From Thermodesulfobacteriota bacterium (lineage in GTDB: Bacteria; Desulfobacterota; Desulfobacteria; Desulfobacterales; Desulfosudaceae): a stretch of 64,000 nucleotides of DNA. A model generated the notes under the pieces. That model had not been told where the DNA came from and ran no database searches. It worked only from the letters and a program-made list of their open reading frames with translations. The DNA lies in assembly GCA_040753795.1 (NCBI GenBank), contig JBFMDX010000012.1, positions 64,774 through 128,773 of the forward strand. The letters run 5' to 3'. Position numbers and translations under genes: made by a program. How positions within the stretch are numbered: the stretch's first letter is position 1; every line of letters starts with the position of its first letter. Below are positions 1-11,672 of this stretch, in pieces.

Positions 1-1539
1 ATCGAAGACCTGGCCATGAAGCTGGACCAGGCCCGACAGACCCAGTCCGCCATTGAAAAAGATGTCCGGGAACTGGAAGAGGATCTCCAGCAACTGAAAA
101 ACAGCCGGAACCAGGCCGTTGCCCGGCAGATGGAACTGGAAAAGGAGAGTTACCGGATATCGACGGATCTGGATGCCGCCGTCCAGCGGCTGGAGATCCT
201 GGAACTGGAAGAACAGCACCTGGACGGAGAAGAAAGCGATCTGGATGACGAGATCAACAAGGTCCGGCAGACCCTTGCCTCGATTCAGCAGCAGATGCAG
301 GAAACGGAAACCCTGATCAAGCAGTCCCATGAAGCGGTCAACCGCGCGGCGACGCAATATGAAGAGTTCAATCAGGCGACCATGGAGCTGCGCCTGAAAT
401 TATCGGCCTCACAGGCCGAACTGGAAAGCAACCGGAAAACCATGGAACGGCTCCGGTCATTTCAGGTGGAAGCCGTCCAGCGGCGGGATCAGATTGCCTC
501 CGAAATCGCTTCCAAACAGGCGAAAATGGAAACCGTCACGGCATCCATCGGGCAATGCGAACAACAGCTGGCCGCGGGCTACGGAAATCTGGAAAGCCTG
601 GAAGGAAAGTTATCCGAGCATGAATCCATGTACACGACTATTTCCGAACGCATTTCCGAGACCGACCGTAAATTTGCCGACATACGCAGTCAGCGGGAAA
701 AAAATGCCGAAAATATCCGGTTTCTGGATAGAGAGCAGTTGGACCGCGCCGTTAAACAGGAAGGTCTGGTTCATAAACTGGAAGACCTTTATCATGCCGC
801 GTTTGCGACCATTCGCCAGGAATATGAACAGCGATTGTCTGAAACGGACAAAACCATTCCGGACATGGAAAACGAACTGACCACCCTCCGGGAAAAGCTG
901 GCCCGCATCGGAGACGTCAACCTCGGCGCCATCACTGAGTATGAAGAGCATAAAAACCGTCTCGAATTTCTTACCAGCCAGCATGATGATTTGGTCGCGG
1001 CCATCGAAGATCTCCACCAGGTGATTAAAAAGATCAACCGTGTTTCCCAGCAGCTTTTTCTTGACACCTTCAACGCCATCAATCAGAAAATGAACGAGGT
1101 GTTCCCCCGTCTGTTTGATGGCGGAACAGCGGAACTGGTGCTGGCTGATCCCAACCAGCCCCTGGAAAGCGGTGTGGAATTGATGATCCATCTTCCCGGG
1201 AAGAAACTGACCCGTCTTTCCCTTCTTTCCGGCGGAGAAAAAGCCTTGTCGGCCATCGCTTTTATTTTTTCAATATTTCTGTTAAAACCGACCTCTTTCT
1301 GCCTGATGGATGAAATTGACGCGCCGCTGGACGAGGCCAATGTTTACCGGTTTAACGAACTGCTGAAAATTATCGGGGAAAAATCCCAGATCATTATGAT
1401 TACCCACAACAAGAAGACCATGGAGTTTGCCGACCAGCTGCTTGGTGTTACCATGGAGAAAAAAGGGATTTCCAAAATCGTATCGGTCAGTCTTTCCAAC
1501 GGAAACGGACAAAAACATCAACAGGCGATGTTGAACTAA
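1..1539 (+). CDS. smc: Chromosome segregation protein SMC, C-terminal part (5' end outside window)
   Basis: The reading frame is open from base 1 (first residues IEDLAM), so the gene begins upstream and about 512 C-terminal residues are visible. Roughly the first 330 residues are a charged, Gln/Glu/Leu-rich coiled coil. The rest is the C-terminal ATPase half: the ABC signature LSGGEKA near base 1228, followed by the Walker B stretch CLMDEIDAPLDEAN and a D-loop/H-loop region ending in ITHNKKTMEFAD. SMC dimers condense and organise the chromosome, with ATP sandwiched between head domains. The Walker A and hinge lie outside the window. ftsY follows after 30 bases, an arrangement known in other bacteria, so co-transcription is likely. 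Confidence 0.95.
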   Translation: MEDLAMKLDQARQTQSAIEKDVRELEEDLQQLKNSRNQAVARQMELEKESYRISTDLDAAVQRLEILELEEQHLDGEESDLDDEINKVRQTLASIQQQMQETETLIKQSHEAVNRAATQYEEFNQATMELRLKLSASQAELESNRKTMERLRSFQVEAVQRRDQIASEIASKQAKMETVTASIGQCEQQLAAGYGNLESLEGKLSEHESMYTTISERISETDRKFADIRSQREKNAENIRFLDREQLDRAVKQEGLVHKLEDLYHAAFATIRQEYEQRLSETDKTIPDMENELTTLREKLARIGDVNLGAITEYEEHKNRLEFLTSQHDDLVAAIEDLHQVIKKINRVSQQLFLDTFNAINQKMNEVFPRLFDGGTAELVLADPNQPLESGVELMIHLPGKKLTRLSLLSGGEKALSAIAFIFSIFLLKPTSFCLMDEIDAPLDEANVYRFNELLKIIGEKSQIIMITHNKKTMEFADQLLGVTMEKKGISKIVSVSLSNGNGQKHQQAMLN

Positions 1540-1569
1540 TATCATCCTTATCGAGGGTATCTCTAAAAA

Positions 1570-2679
1570 ATGGCATTTAGTTTTTTCAAAAAAAAATCCT
1601 CGCCGTCCGCGGACAATAAGGCCGGGGATGATCCGTCTTCCGGCAGCACGACAGCGGCGCCTGAGGAAGGATCCGACATCATCGTACAGGAAAATCCACC
1701 GTCTCCACCGGCGGAGAGCGCTTCCGTTTCGTCCCACGATGATGATCAGGAAAAAGACAGCCGGGCGCCCTCTTCCAGCGGTTTTTACCAGCGATTAAGA
1801 AAAGGGCTGTCCAAAACACGACAAATCCTGACCACGGACATCGACCAGCTTTTTAAATCCGGAAAACCGGTTTCTCCGGACACGCTGGATAATCTGGAAG
1901 AACGGCTGATCACGGCCGACATCGGCGTTAAGACAGCCATGGAAATTATTGAACAGCTGTCCGGCCTGAAGATTTCCAGTAGCGATGATTTAAAAAACAG
2001 TCTGAAGGATATTCTGCGCTCCTACCTAATGGACAATGACCATCCGCCCGTGTCTTCGGAAATGAATTTCAGGCCGTGGATCATACTGGTGGTCGGCGTC
2101 AACGGCGTCGGCAAAACGACAACCATCGGAAAACTTGCCGCTCAATACATTCAATCCGGGAAAAAGGTGATGCTGGTGGCGGGAGATACGTTCCGGGCCG
2201 CGGCGATAGAACAGCTGGAAATCTGGGCGCAGCGCACGGGAGCGGATTTTGTCAAACACCGGGAAAATTCCGATCCGGCCGCGGTTGTTTTTGACGGGCT
2301 GGAAGCCGCCCAGGCAAGAGGTGTCGATATCGTGCTGATTGACACGGCCGGCCGCTTGCACACCAAGACCAATCTGATGGAAGAGTTAAAAAAAATAAAA
2401 CGGACGATAACCAAAAAAATGCCGGACGCGCCCCACGAAGTGCTGCTGGTGCTTGACGCCACGACCGGGCAGAACGCCTTGTCCCAGGCGGAGATGTTCA
2501 TCCGGGCGGCCGACGTCACCGGCATCGCCTTAACCAAACTTGACGGTACCGCCAAAGGCGGGATAGCGGTAAATCTTTGCCGCACCTTTCATGTTCCCTT
2601 GCGGTTTATCGGTATCGGTGAGCAGGTCAGCGACCTTCAGCCCTTTGACGCGGAGAAATTTACAGAGGCGTTGCTCTGA
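1570..2679 (+). CDS. ftsY: Signal recognition particle receptor FtsY
   Basis: SRP receptor GTPase (369 aa) that docks ribosome-SRP complexes at the inner membrane for co-translational membrane insertion. The first ~75 residues are low-complexity and acidic with many Ser/Pro (the membrane-interacting A region), then an N-domain helical bundle and the G domain. GTPase motifs visible: P-loop GVNGVGKTTT, the SRP-family insertion DTFRAAAIEQL, DTAGR, and TKLDGTAKGG near the C-terminus. The start ATG at 1570 is followed by the basic, hydrophobic MAFSFFKKK. It lies directly behind smc. A 7-bp hairpin (2709-2715 with 2724-2730) follows the stop but lacks a good T-tract. Confidence 0.96.
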   Translation: MAFSFFKKKSSPSADNKAGDDPSSGSTTAAPEEGSDIIVQENPPSPPAESASVSSHDDDQEKDSRAPSSSGFYQRLRKGLSKTRQILTTDIDQLFKSGKPVSPDTLDNLEERLITADIGVKTAMEIIEQLSGLKISSSDDLKNSLKDILRSYLMDNDHPPVSSEMNFRPWIILVVGVNGVGKTTTIGKLAAQYIQSGKKVMLVAGDTFRAAAIEQLEIWAQRTGADFVKHRENSDPAAVVFDGLEAAQARGVDIVLIDTAGRLHTKTNLMEELKKIKRTITKKMPDAPHEVLLVLDATTGQNALSQAEMFIRAADVTGIALTKLDGTAKGGIAVNLCRTFHVPLRFIGIGEQVSDLQPFDAEKFTEALL

Positions 2680-2708
2680 TCCTCCCGGTAGGCCGCCCGC
2701 CAGGCCAG

Positions 2709-2730
2709 AACCGGCGCCGGATTGCCGGTT
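2709..2730 (+). terminator. Weak hairpin downstream of ftsY
   Basis: AACCGGC (2709-2715) and GCCGGTT (2724-2730) form a perfect 7-bp stem with an 8-base loop, 29 bases after the ftsY stop. Only three T residues end the stem and an A-tract follows, so intrinsic termination would be poor. It may be a partial terminator or an mRNA-stabilising hairpin. Confidence 0.3.
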
Positions 2731-2759
2731 TAAAAAAACGCCAGGCATTGAGAAATCTA

Positions 2760-2789
2760 TTGACATCAACGATTGACCTGTGCAAATGT
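2760..2789 (+). promoter_or_regulatory. Possible sigma70-type promoter of the HU gene
   Basis: A perfect -35 hexamer TTGACA lies at 2760-2765. The best matching -10 (AAATGT, 2784-2789, spacer 18) is poor. The position, 80 bases before the HU start and after the ftsY hairpin, fits a separate promoter for this usually highly expressed gene. Confidence 0.35.
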
Positions 2790-2846
2790 CGCAATGAAGA
2801 GGGTTTGAGACGAACTGTTATTAACAAAAAACAATGGGGGAAAGTA

Positions 2847-3119
2847 ATGACAAAATCCGAATTGATCGACGCGATGGCAAAAGATGCCGGCATTTCCAAA
2901 GTTGCCGCCGGCGCGGCTTTAAATTCATTGATGGCTTCGGTTGCCAAAACGCTGAAAAAGAAGGACGGCAAGGTGACACTGGTCGGATTCGGCACCTTCT
3001 CTAAAGTTCAGCGCAAAGCCCGCAAGGGTCGCAATCCTCAAACCGGCGAAACGATTAAAATCAAAGCGCGCAACGTCGTCAAGTTCAAGGCCGGTAAAGC
3101 GCTGCAGGACGCCGTGTAA
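2847..3119 (+). CDS. HU/IHF-family DNA-binding protein
   Basis: A 90-residue histone-like nucleoid protein that binds and bends DNA as a dimer. The family's C-terminal arm signature is clear: VGFGTFSKVQRKARKGRNPQTG, followed by IKIKARNVVKFKAGKAL. The N-terminus MTKSELIDAMAKDAG is typical of HU. The in-frame opening upstream (from 2748) would add 33 residues unlike any HU protein. The ATG at 2847 is preceded by the purine-rich Shine-Dalgarno stretch GGGGGAAAG, so this start is chosen. It is transcribed alone and ends at a strong terminator. HU versus IHF subunit cannot be settled by eye, but the generic arm favours HU. Confidence 0.95.
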   Translation: MTKSELIDAMAKDAGISKVAAGAALNSLMASVAKTLKKKDGKVTLVGFGTFSKVQRKARKGRNPQTGETIKIKARNVVKFKAGKALQDAV

Positions 3120-3146
3120 TATCCCTGACGTTTTTTTAAACAAGCC

Positions 3147-3198
3147 GGCGGCGGTTGATCGCTATCATGAGCGTAATCAACCGCCGCCTGTTTTTTTT
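3147..3198 (+). terminator. Strong intrinsic terminator after the HU gene, possibly bidirectional
   Basis: A 13-bp perfect stem (3147-3159 paired with 3176-3188) with an inner 4-bp stem (CGCT/AGCG) in the loop is followed by eight T residues (3191-3198). It lies between the convergent HU and acylphosphatase genes. On the other strand the stem is followed by TTGTTTAAAAAAAC, so it may also stop the minus-strand operon. Confidence 0.9.
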
Positions 3199-3219
3199 AT
3201 GCCCCCCCCCCTCTTCCGC

Positions 3220-5618
<2,399 letters not shown>

Positions 5619-5873
5619 TTATTCCGGTTCCGCCAGCGAAGACAGCTTGTCCTTGACCTCATCGATGATATCATAAAGCCAGAGGATATCTTCCATGGTC
5701 AATCGACCGGCCTTGGCGGGAGCGCGGTCGCTGCCGTCCTTTTTCTTGAGCATCCGCGGGCCGATCTGCACCTTGGGCTGCCCGTTGGCATACTGATTGA
5801 TAGAAACCACCAAACCGGTTTCCTCACATTCCCATTTTTCCAGAACCTTGTCTTTTTCGGGATCAAACGGCAT
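5619..5873 (-). CDS. Small PC4-like (p15 coactivator-type) protein
   Basis: An 84-residue basic/acidic protein. The core VVSINQYANGQPKVQIGPR followed by a Lys/Asp-rich turn and a C-terminal helix (LTMEDILWLYDIIDEVKDKL) resembles bacterial PC4-like single-strand nucleic-acid-binding proteins, which have a four-stranded sheet and a helix. This resemblance is by eye only. No cysteine cluster, signal peptide or membrane span is present apart from one Cys near residue 16. It sits between glyS and ligA with short gaps, so it is probably co-transcribed. It could act on DNA given its ligase neighbour, but no direct evidence supports that. If not PC4-like it is a conserved hypothetical. Confidence 0.6.
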   Translation of the reverse strand: MPFDPEKDKVLEKWECEETGLVVSINQYANGQPKVQIGPRMLKKKDGSDRAPAKAGRLTMEDILWLYDIIDEVKDKLSSLAEPE

Positions 5874-5892
5874 TTTCCCCTCCTTTTTCCAG

Positions 5893-7998
5893 TTATTTGT
5901 CTTTTACGTCCGTGGCGATAACCGAAAAATCCGCGAAACCGGAGAACAATCCGGCGACCTGCAGCAGCAGCGCCAGCCGGTTGTTTCGCAGACCGGGATC
6001 TTCAGCCATGACCAGAACATCATCAAAGAATCGATCGACCGGCGGCCTTACCGCCGCCATTTCCAGCAGGGCCTGATCGTAAAGTCCCTGGGACAGCAGA
6101 CTTGACACCTTGCCGGCCGTATCCCGGCAGGCGGTATACAACCGGGTCTCGCTTTCGTGCTGGAAAAGGGCTTCCTTGACCGGACCGACATGCTTCACGT
6201 CCGTTTTCTTGATAATATTGGCAACCCGTTTGAAAGCGACGGCCAGCGGTTCGAAATCCGGACTGGATTTCATGGCAAAAAGCGCTCTGGCCCTGTTCCA
6301 GACGTCGGGGATACGATCCGCCGAGGCGTTCAGTACGGCATTGACCACATCCCGGGGAACGCCTTCATCGACAAGCAGTTGAGACATTCTGCCCCGAAGA
6401 AAAGCGATGACGGCCTCGGCCGCGGCTTCCGACGGCTGGGCGCCTTCCACGGCGCCGTACGGACGCATGGCGGCGGTAATCAATTCGCTCAGGGAGACCG
6501 GCATATTTCGGCTCAGGAGGATCTGAATCATGCCGATGCCCTGACGCCGCAGCGCGTAAGGATCGGAGGCGCCGCTGGGAATCAGTCCGACCGCGAAGCA
6601 GCCGCAGATGGTATCGACCTTATCGACGACGGCCAGCAGGGATCCGCACGGGGATTCCGGAAGCGCCGCGCCTGAAAAAGCGGGTTGATAATGTTCCTCG
6701 ATGGCCTGGGCAACGATTTTATTCTCTCCCCCGGCCAGCGCGTATACCCGGCCCATGGTTCCCTGAAGTTTGGGAAATTCGATGACCATCTGGGTGACCA
6801 GATCCGCCTTGCAAAGCTGGGCGGCCCGGCCAAGATCCGACCGCAGGGCGTCGTCGGTGATCATCAGCATTCCTGTCAGGGCTTGCGTTAGGGACTTAAG
6901 CCTTTCCGTCTTATCATGGAGAGAGCCCAGCCGGGCCTGAAACAGAACCCGTTTCAGACTGTCGATCCGGTCGGTCAGGGGGGTCCGCATGTCTTTTTCA
7001 AAAAAGAACATGGCATCTTCCAGGCGCGCCCGCAGGACCCGCTCGTGCCCCCTGGTGACCCGGGTCAGGTCCGATGCCTGGTTGTTGTTGATCACGATAA
7101 AGGTCGGCAACAGGCGATTCTGGCTGTCGGCCACGGCGAAATATTTCTGATGGGACCGCATGGCGGTAACCAGAACTTCACGGGGAAGGGCCAGATACTT
7201 CTTGTCAAAACGACCGGATGCGGCCACCGGGAACTCGACCACGTTGGTGACCACGTCGACCAGGTCGCTGTCCGGCAGGACCTGTCCGCCCAGGGATGAT
7301 GATATCCGGCTGATTTCATTGAGGACGATGTTTTTGCGGGCCTGCCGGTCAGCCACCACATGGTCTTGCAGCAGCTTTTCGGCGTATTGATCCGGATGAT
7401 CGATTTTAATCCTGCCGGAACTCATGAACGGATGGCCGGAACTGTAGCGGCCGCTGTTGACGCCCGCCCAGGAAAATTTGATCAGGCCTTTCCCCATCAG
7501 GGCCAGCAGGGAGTGAACCGGCCTCGCGAACAGTTCTTTCTGGTTTCCCCACTTCATGTTTTTGGGAAACACCATGGCGGACAGGATCTGCGGCAGGATT
7601 TCCTTTAAAACGTCCCGGGTGTTGCGGCCTTTCTCCAGACGATGGGCCGCCAGATATTCTCCCTTATCGGTACTGACCGTTTTCAGCGCCGTCACGGGCA
7701 CACCGGCTTTTTCGGCGAACTTGTGCGCCGGTATCGTGAAATTGCCGGAAGCGTCGATGCCGGCTTTCACCGGCGGACCGGTCAACGTTTCGGAAACGTC
7801 CGTTTGTTTCACCGCCACGTCACGAATCATAACGGTCAATCGTCTGGGCGTACCAAAAAGTGAAACCTGGCCGTGATCAATCCGGGCCGCGGTTAATTTT
7901 TCCCGGCACAGGGAAGACAGCATATCAAGCGCGGGGTCGATGTATCCCGCCGGTATCTCCTCGGTTCCGATTTCAAATAAAAAAGTCTCAGATTTCAT
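5893..7998 (-). CDS. glyS: Glycyl-tRNA synthetase beta subunit
   Basis: A 701-aa beta subunit of the bacterial alpha2beta2 glycyl-tRNA synthetase, needed for tRNA binding and aminoacylation with GlyQ. The N-terminus [22 protein letters not shown] and internal motifs such as [16 protein letters not shown]-like TFIVINNN and [13 protein letters not shown] are characteristic; the C-terminal third is the anticodon-binding (DALR-like) helical region. An in-frame extension up to 8169 would run through glyQ and is not family-like. The ATG at 7998 overlaps the glyQ stop by 4 bases (ATGA), giving translational coupling. Length is normal. Confidence 0.97.
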   Translation of the reverse strand: MKSETFLFEIGTEEIPAGYIDPALDMLSSLCREKLTAARIDHGQVSLFGTPRRLTVMIRDVAVKQTDVSETLTGPPVKAGIDASGNFTIPAHKFAEKAGVPVTALKTVSTDKGEYLAAHRLEKGRNTRDVLKEILPQILSAMVFPKNMKWGNQKELFARPVHSLLALMGKGLIKFSWAGVNSGRYSSGHPFMSSGRIKIDHPDQYAEKLLQDHVVADRQARKNIVLNEISRISSSLGGQVLPDSDLVDVVTNVVEFPVAASGRFDKKYLALPREVLVTAMRSHQKYFAVADSQNRLLPTFIVINNNQASDLTRVTRGHERVLRARLEDAMFFFEKDMRTPLTDRIDSLKRVLFQARLGSLHDKTERLKSLTQALTGMLMITDDALRSDLGRAAQLCKADLVTQMVIEFPKLQGTMGRVYALAGGENKIVAQAIEEHYQPAFSGAALPESPCGSLLAVVDKVDTICGCFAVGLIPSGASDPYALRRQGIGMIQILLSRNMPVSLSELITAAMRPYGAVEGAQPSEAAAEAVIAFLRGRMSQLLVDEGVPRDVVNAVLNASADRIPDVWNRARALFAMKSSPDFEPLAVAFKRVANIIKKTDVKHVGPVKEALFQHESETRLYTACRDTAGKVSSLLSQGLYDQALLEMAAVRPPVDRFFDDVLVMAEDPGLRNNRLALLLQVAGLFSGFADFSVIATDVKDK

Positions 7999-8885
7999 GT
8001 CGTCACAACACCTTTTCTGTTCAGCAGGGGAAACCCCAGGCTTTCTCTCTGGTCCAGATACTGCCGGGCGCATTTTCTGGCGATGTCCCGGATGCGTTTG
8101 ATGTAACCGGTCCGCTCCGTGACGCTGATGGCGCCCCGCGCGTCCAGCAGATTGAAAGTATGGGAACACTTCAGGCAGTACTCATAGGCCGGAAGCACCA
8201 GAGAATGATCCAGGATCCGGTAGGCTTCCGTTTCGTACTGGTCAAACAACTGCAGCAGGATGTCCACGCTGGCGTGTTCAAAATTATACCCGGACTGCTC
8301 CACCTCCTGCTTGTGATGCAGGTCGCCATAGGTGATGCCGTCATCGGTCCACTGGAGGTCGTAAACATTGTCGACCTGCTGCATGTACATGGCGATCCGC
8401 TCCAGGCCATAGGTCAGTTCCACCGAAATGGGAGACAGTTCAATGCTGCCGGCCGTCTGGAAATAAGTGAACTGGGTGACCTCCATTCCGTCCAGCCACA
8501 CCTCCCAGCCCAGGCCGGACGCGCCCAGGGTCGGGGACTCCCAGTCATCCTCGACAAAACGGATGTCATGATCCTGCGGACGGATTCCCAGGGCCCCGAG
8601 ACTCTTGATGTAAAGGCTCTGGACATCGGCCGGGGACGGCTTGAGCAGCACCTGAAACTGGTAGTAGTGCTGCAGCCGGTTGGGATTTTCTCCATAACGG
8701 CCGTCGGTCGGTCTTCTGGACGGCTGAACATAGGCAACCCGCCAGGGCTCCGGCCCGATGGCCCTGAGCAGCGTTTCCGGATGAAACGTGCCGGCGCCGA
8801 CTTCCATGTCATAAGGCTGTGCCAGAACGCACCCCCGGTCTATCCAGAATTTTTGCAGGGTGAGTATAATGTTCTGAAAATTCAT
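7995..8885 (-). CDS. glyQ: Glycyl-tRNA synthetase alpha subunit
   Basis: A 296-aa class II synthetase catalytic subunit activating glycine with ATP. The highly conserved N-terminus [17 protein letters not shown] and the blocks [36 protein letters not shown] and [19 protein letters not shown] are all present. It is coupled to glyS through a 4-base overlap and preceded by the GHMP kinase with a 23-base gap. No T-box leader fits in that gap, so the pair is presumably expressed from an upstream operon promoter. Confidence 0.98.
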   Translation of the reverse strand: MNFQNIILTLQKFWIDRGCVLAQPYDMEVGAGTFHPETLLRAIGPEPWRVAYVQPSRRPTDGRYGENPNRLQHYYQFQVLLKPSPADVQSLYIKSLGALGIRPQDHDIRFVEDDWESPTLGASGLGWEVWLDGMEVTQFTYFQTAGSIELSPISVELTYGLERIAMYMQQVDNVYDLQWTDDGITYGDLHHKQEVEQSGYNFEHASVDILLQLFDQYETEAYRILDHSLVLPAYEYCLKCSHTFNLLDARGAISVTERTGYIKRIRDIARKCARQYLDQRESLGFPLLNRKGVVTT

Positions 8886-8908
8886 TCATATCCTCAAAAA
8901 ATGTTCAT

Positions 8909-9979
8909 TTAATCGGTTAACATTATCCCGTCGGGGGCGGTTACTCCCCGGGTATCGATTCGCGTGTTCAGCAACAGGGCGTCTTCTCTGGCCCGCAGGA
9001 TCGCTTCCCATTTTCCTTTTAATCGTGAGATATTATCCGGATCACCCAGGGCCCAGACGCAGCCGCCGCCGCCGGCACCGGTAAACCTGGCGCCGCACTC
9101 CGTCTCTCTGGCGCTTAAAACCAGCCTATCTCCCATATCATCAAACACATCCGGTGTCATCTGTTTTCTCAAGTCACTTTCCCGGTTCATGGACAGAATC
9201 GCCTCATCCAACTGCCCGGTCGAAAGCGCTTCAATAAAAGAACCGGCGTAATGAATAATTTTTCTCCACAGGGCCCGGTTTTCCGCCCGGACAAAATGAC
9301 TCATCCAGCGGCCGTTGATGTTGCTGGACTCGTGTTGAACCCCGCAATAGGCGACCAGGAAGCATTGATTGAAATCCAGGCATCGCGCTTCGTCCATGAT
9401 AATCGACCGCCTGAAATCAGAGCGTCCGTCAAACGACCGCCAGAACCAGGCATTGGCTCCGCCATAAACCGCCGCCAGCTGATCCTGCAGTCCACAGGGG
9501 ATCCGGGCGGCGCCCTCTTCGATGGCATGGGCGGTCAGGGCGATTTCTTTCCGGGACACCTCCTTTTTACCGGAATTAATGGATTCAAGGGCGCAGACCA
9601 GGGCAACCGCGGCGGCGGATGATCCGCCCAGAGCGCTTTTGGGAGGAGACGCGGAACGGATATCCAGATGCAGTCCGGCGGCATTATAATGGGCGGCAAT
9701 GGCAAACATCAGACCAAGGGGGTGGTCGTAAGGCGCGTCCGCCGCCGGGAATTCCACGCTGTCGAATCCCCGGGAAGACACCTTGACGACGCCGGCCGTG
9801 TGGGGCCGCAGCGTGACTTCCGTCCGCAGGTCAATGGCCAGATTGAAAGTGGCCGGAGACAGATGGCCCATGGGCAGATAGATCGTTTTGATATCAAGCG
9901 TTCCGCCCATATCCACCCGGCAGGGCGCCGATGCCGTCAGCGGGGATTTTTCAAGAAAGCGTGTGATGTTTTCGGGCAT
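8909..9979 (-). CDS. GHMP-family sugar/metabolite kinase
   Basis: A 356-aa ATP-dependent small-molecule kinase. The N-terminal substrate motif APCRVDMGGTLD resembles the galactokinase/heptose-kinase branch. The GHMP ATP-binding motif is PPKSALGGSSAAAVALV, and the C-terminal glycine-rich motif is RFTGAGGGGCVWAL. The catalytic-base region (CGLQDQLAAVYGGANAW) matches the D-glycero-D-manno-heptose-7-phosphate-kinase type more than mevalonate kinases, but the substrate cannot be fixed by eye. The recO reading frame upstream runs 29 bases into its 5' end, and glyQ follows closely. A link to lipopolysaccharide heptose or sugar salvage is possible. Confidence 0.85.
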   Translation of the reverse strand: MPENITRFLEKSPLTASAPCRVDMGGTLDIKTIYLPMGHLSPATFNLAIDLRTEVTLRPHTAGVVKVSSRGFDSVEFPAADAPYDHPLGLMFAIAAHYNAAGLHLDIRSASPPKSALGGSSAAAVALVCALESINSGKKEVSRKEIALTAHAIEEGAARIPCGLQDQLAAVYGGANAWFWRSFDGRSDFRRSIIMDEARCLDFNQCFLVAYCGVQHESSNINGRWMSHFVRAENRALWRKIIHYAGSFIEALSTGQLDEAILSMNRESDLRKQMTPDVFDDMGDRLVLSARETECGARFTGAGGGGCVWALGDPDNISRLKGKWEAILRAREDALLLNTRIDTRGVTAPDGIMLTD

Positions 9980-10763
9980 TGTTGTTCTGTCTCCACTCTC
10001 TGATGCAGCGCAGTATTTTCAGGCTCCTGATTTCCGTTGCCAGGTGGAAGGGGACAAACATCTCCATGGCTTCCAGCCCTTCCCGCTTGGCGGCCTCGGT
10101 TAATTGTATCCTTTCCGCCTTCCGCGGATTTCCTTCCTTCAGCCACAGCAGTTGTTTGACGGCGCTTTTTGAAATAGCTGCCGGCCCCGACACGCGAGTC
10201 GTCCGGGCACAGGCGTCACATATCAGACCGCCCGTGGGAGCGTCAAACAGGATCCGTGTCCCGGCAATATCATCGAGCGGCTTGCGGCAGACCCGGCAGC
10301 AGGACAGTTCGGGCGACATTCCCGCCAGTGTCATGAAACGGATCTGAAATAACAGACTGATGGCTTCATTGGAAGCCTGGTCCGCATCCAGCAGGGTCAG
10401 GGCATGGAAAAACAGAGGGAAGAGATTCGACTGTACCCCGCCCTGCACGACCCAGCGGTTGATCATTTCCGACCAGTAACTGGCATACGCGACTTTTTCC
10501 GCGTCACAACGGATACCGGCAAACGGATGGGTTAAAAGCGATTCCTTCAGCAGCGGCATTCCCCTTCCGGATTTTGAGACCGCGAAAACAGCTTCCATAC
10601 AGGCGAACAGTTCCAGGACGCCGGCGAATCGCTTTTTGCTTTTTTTGGCGTTTTTGGCAATAACGGTTAATTTTCCAAAATCCCGGGTCAGAATATCCAG
10701 AATGTAATCATACTCGGAATAATCCAGGCGTCGGAGGATAATGGAGGATGAAACCAGCGACAT
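9951..10763 (-). CDS. recO: DNA repair protein RecO
   Basis: A 270-aa recombination mediator that with RecR loads RecA on SSB-coated DNA. The N-terminal OB fold begins with SSSIILRRLDYSEYDYILDILTRDFGKL; a zinc-binding pair of Cys motifs (CCRVCRKPL and CDACAR) sits near residues 155-190, and a helical tail follows. The frame is open upstream to 10847 but that extension overlaps the RodZ-like gene and lacks family character, so ATG 10763 is preferred. The 3' end overlaps the GHMP kinase start by 29 bases. Confidence 0.92.
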   Translation of the reverse strand: MSLVSSSIILRRLDYSEYDYILDILTRDFGKLTVIAKNAKKSKKRFAGVLELFACMEAVFAVSKSGRGMPLLKESLLTHPFAGIRCDAEKVAYASYWSEMINRWVVQGGVQSNLFPLFFHALTLLDADQASNEAISLLFQIRFMTLAGMSPELSCCRVCRKPLDDIAGTRILFDAPTGGLICDACARTTRVSGPAAISKSAVKQLLWLKEGNPRKAERIQLTEAAKREGLEAMEMFVPFHLATEIRSLKILRCIREWRQNNNARKHHTLS

Positions 10764-10843
10764 AGACTTATTTCCGAATGAATACAATACTGCGACAGGC
10801 CGGCGATCCCGTCGTTCATCAGCCGGGGAAAACCTGCCCGGAA

Positions 10844-11662
10844 TCAAGGGATCTGGATATTCACGACCTTGCCTTTTCCGCCGGGCACATCAACAGGAAC
10901 CGTATTGGCGAATAGTTTTACGCCGGCGGCGTTGCCGATCAGCAGATTATATCCTCTGGCGGCGTCCAGTTCCAGATTGTCTCCCGGCCGGAGCAGATAC
11001 TCATCGGTCTTTCCATTGTCGATAATGATTTTTATCCAGGTTTCCGCCATGGTCACCACGGACAAATGGATGGCTTCCGGCGCTTTTTCTGCTGGAGCGA
11101 GAGACACCGCCTCTTCCTGTTCATCTTCCCCTTCCGGTATGTCGGCATATTCATCTTCGGCAGCCGGGGCTGGGGTGTCAGAAGGATTTGTCACCGGATT
11201 TTGGATGGGGGACTCGTTTTGCCCGGAAAAACCGTAAAATATCAGGCAGGCCAGAACGAGCGTCACTACCGCCAGCAGCGTCATCCGGACCAGCGGGAAG
11301 TCCTTTCCGGGAAAAGGGTTGTCGATATTACGGGACGAGGACTTTCCTGACGGGTCTATCCGCCGGAGGTAACCATCAATAACCCTGTTTTCATCGGCAC
11401 CGACCATTCTCGCAAATCCGCGGAGAAATCCCTTGGCAAAGACCGGGGGCGGCAGTTTCGATAAATTCTCGGCTTCAATGGCGCGAAGAACGGACTCGCC
11501 GATTTTCAGTTCATGGGCAATGGCCTCCAATTGCAGATTCCGTGTCTTTCGGCATTCCTGCAGATGCTGGCCAAACGAAAGGGATATTTCCTCGTCAGTC
11601 AGGGTCATGCGTCCTGTCTTTCCAGCGCCTGCCGGATCATTATCGTCGGAAGGGTCACTCAT
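10844..11662 (-). CDS. RodZ-like helix-turn-helix membrane protein
   Basis: A 272-aa bitopic protein: cytoplasmic Cro/C1-type HTH_25 domain at about residues 30-95 (FGQHLQECRKTRNLQLEAIAHELKIGESVLRAIE), a single membrane span near 126-147, an acidic Pro/Glu linker, and a C-terminal beta-rich DUF4115-type periplasmic domain (ETWIKIIIDNGKTDEYLLRPGDNLELDA). This is the RodZ architecture; RodZ anchors MreB and helps set rod shape. It lies between surA (10-base gap) and recO. Function is by family; no local mreBCD genes are present to confirm it. Confidence 0.88.
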   Translation of the reverse strand: MSDPSDDNDPAGAGKTGRMTLTDEEISLSFGQHLQECRKTRNLQLEAIAHELKIGESVLRAIEAENLSKLPPPVFAKGFLRGFARMVGADENRVIDGYLRRIDPSGKSSSRNIDNPFPGKDFPLVRMTLLAVVTLVLACLIFYGFSGQNESPIQNPVTNPSDTPAPAAEDEYADIPEGEDEQEEAVSLAPAEKAPEAIHLSVVTMAETWIKIIIDNGKTDEYLLRPGDNLELDAARGYNLLIGNAAGVKLFANTVPVDVPGGKGKVVNIQIP

Positions 11663-11672
11663 TCAGTCTTCG

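Noticed and set aside
8886-8908. T-box or glycine riboswitch upstream of glyQ
   Set aside because: Only 23 bases separate glyQ from the GHMP kinase, far too short for a structured leader.
7860-8912. A 350-codon plus-strand frame across glyS and glyQ
   Set aside because: The minus-strand synthetase genes are certain; the frame is a codon-bias shadow.
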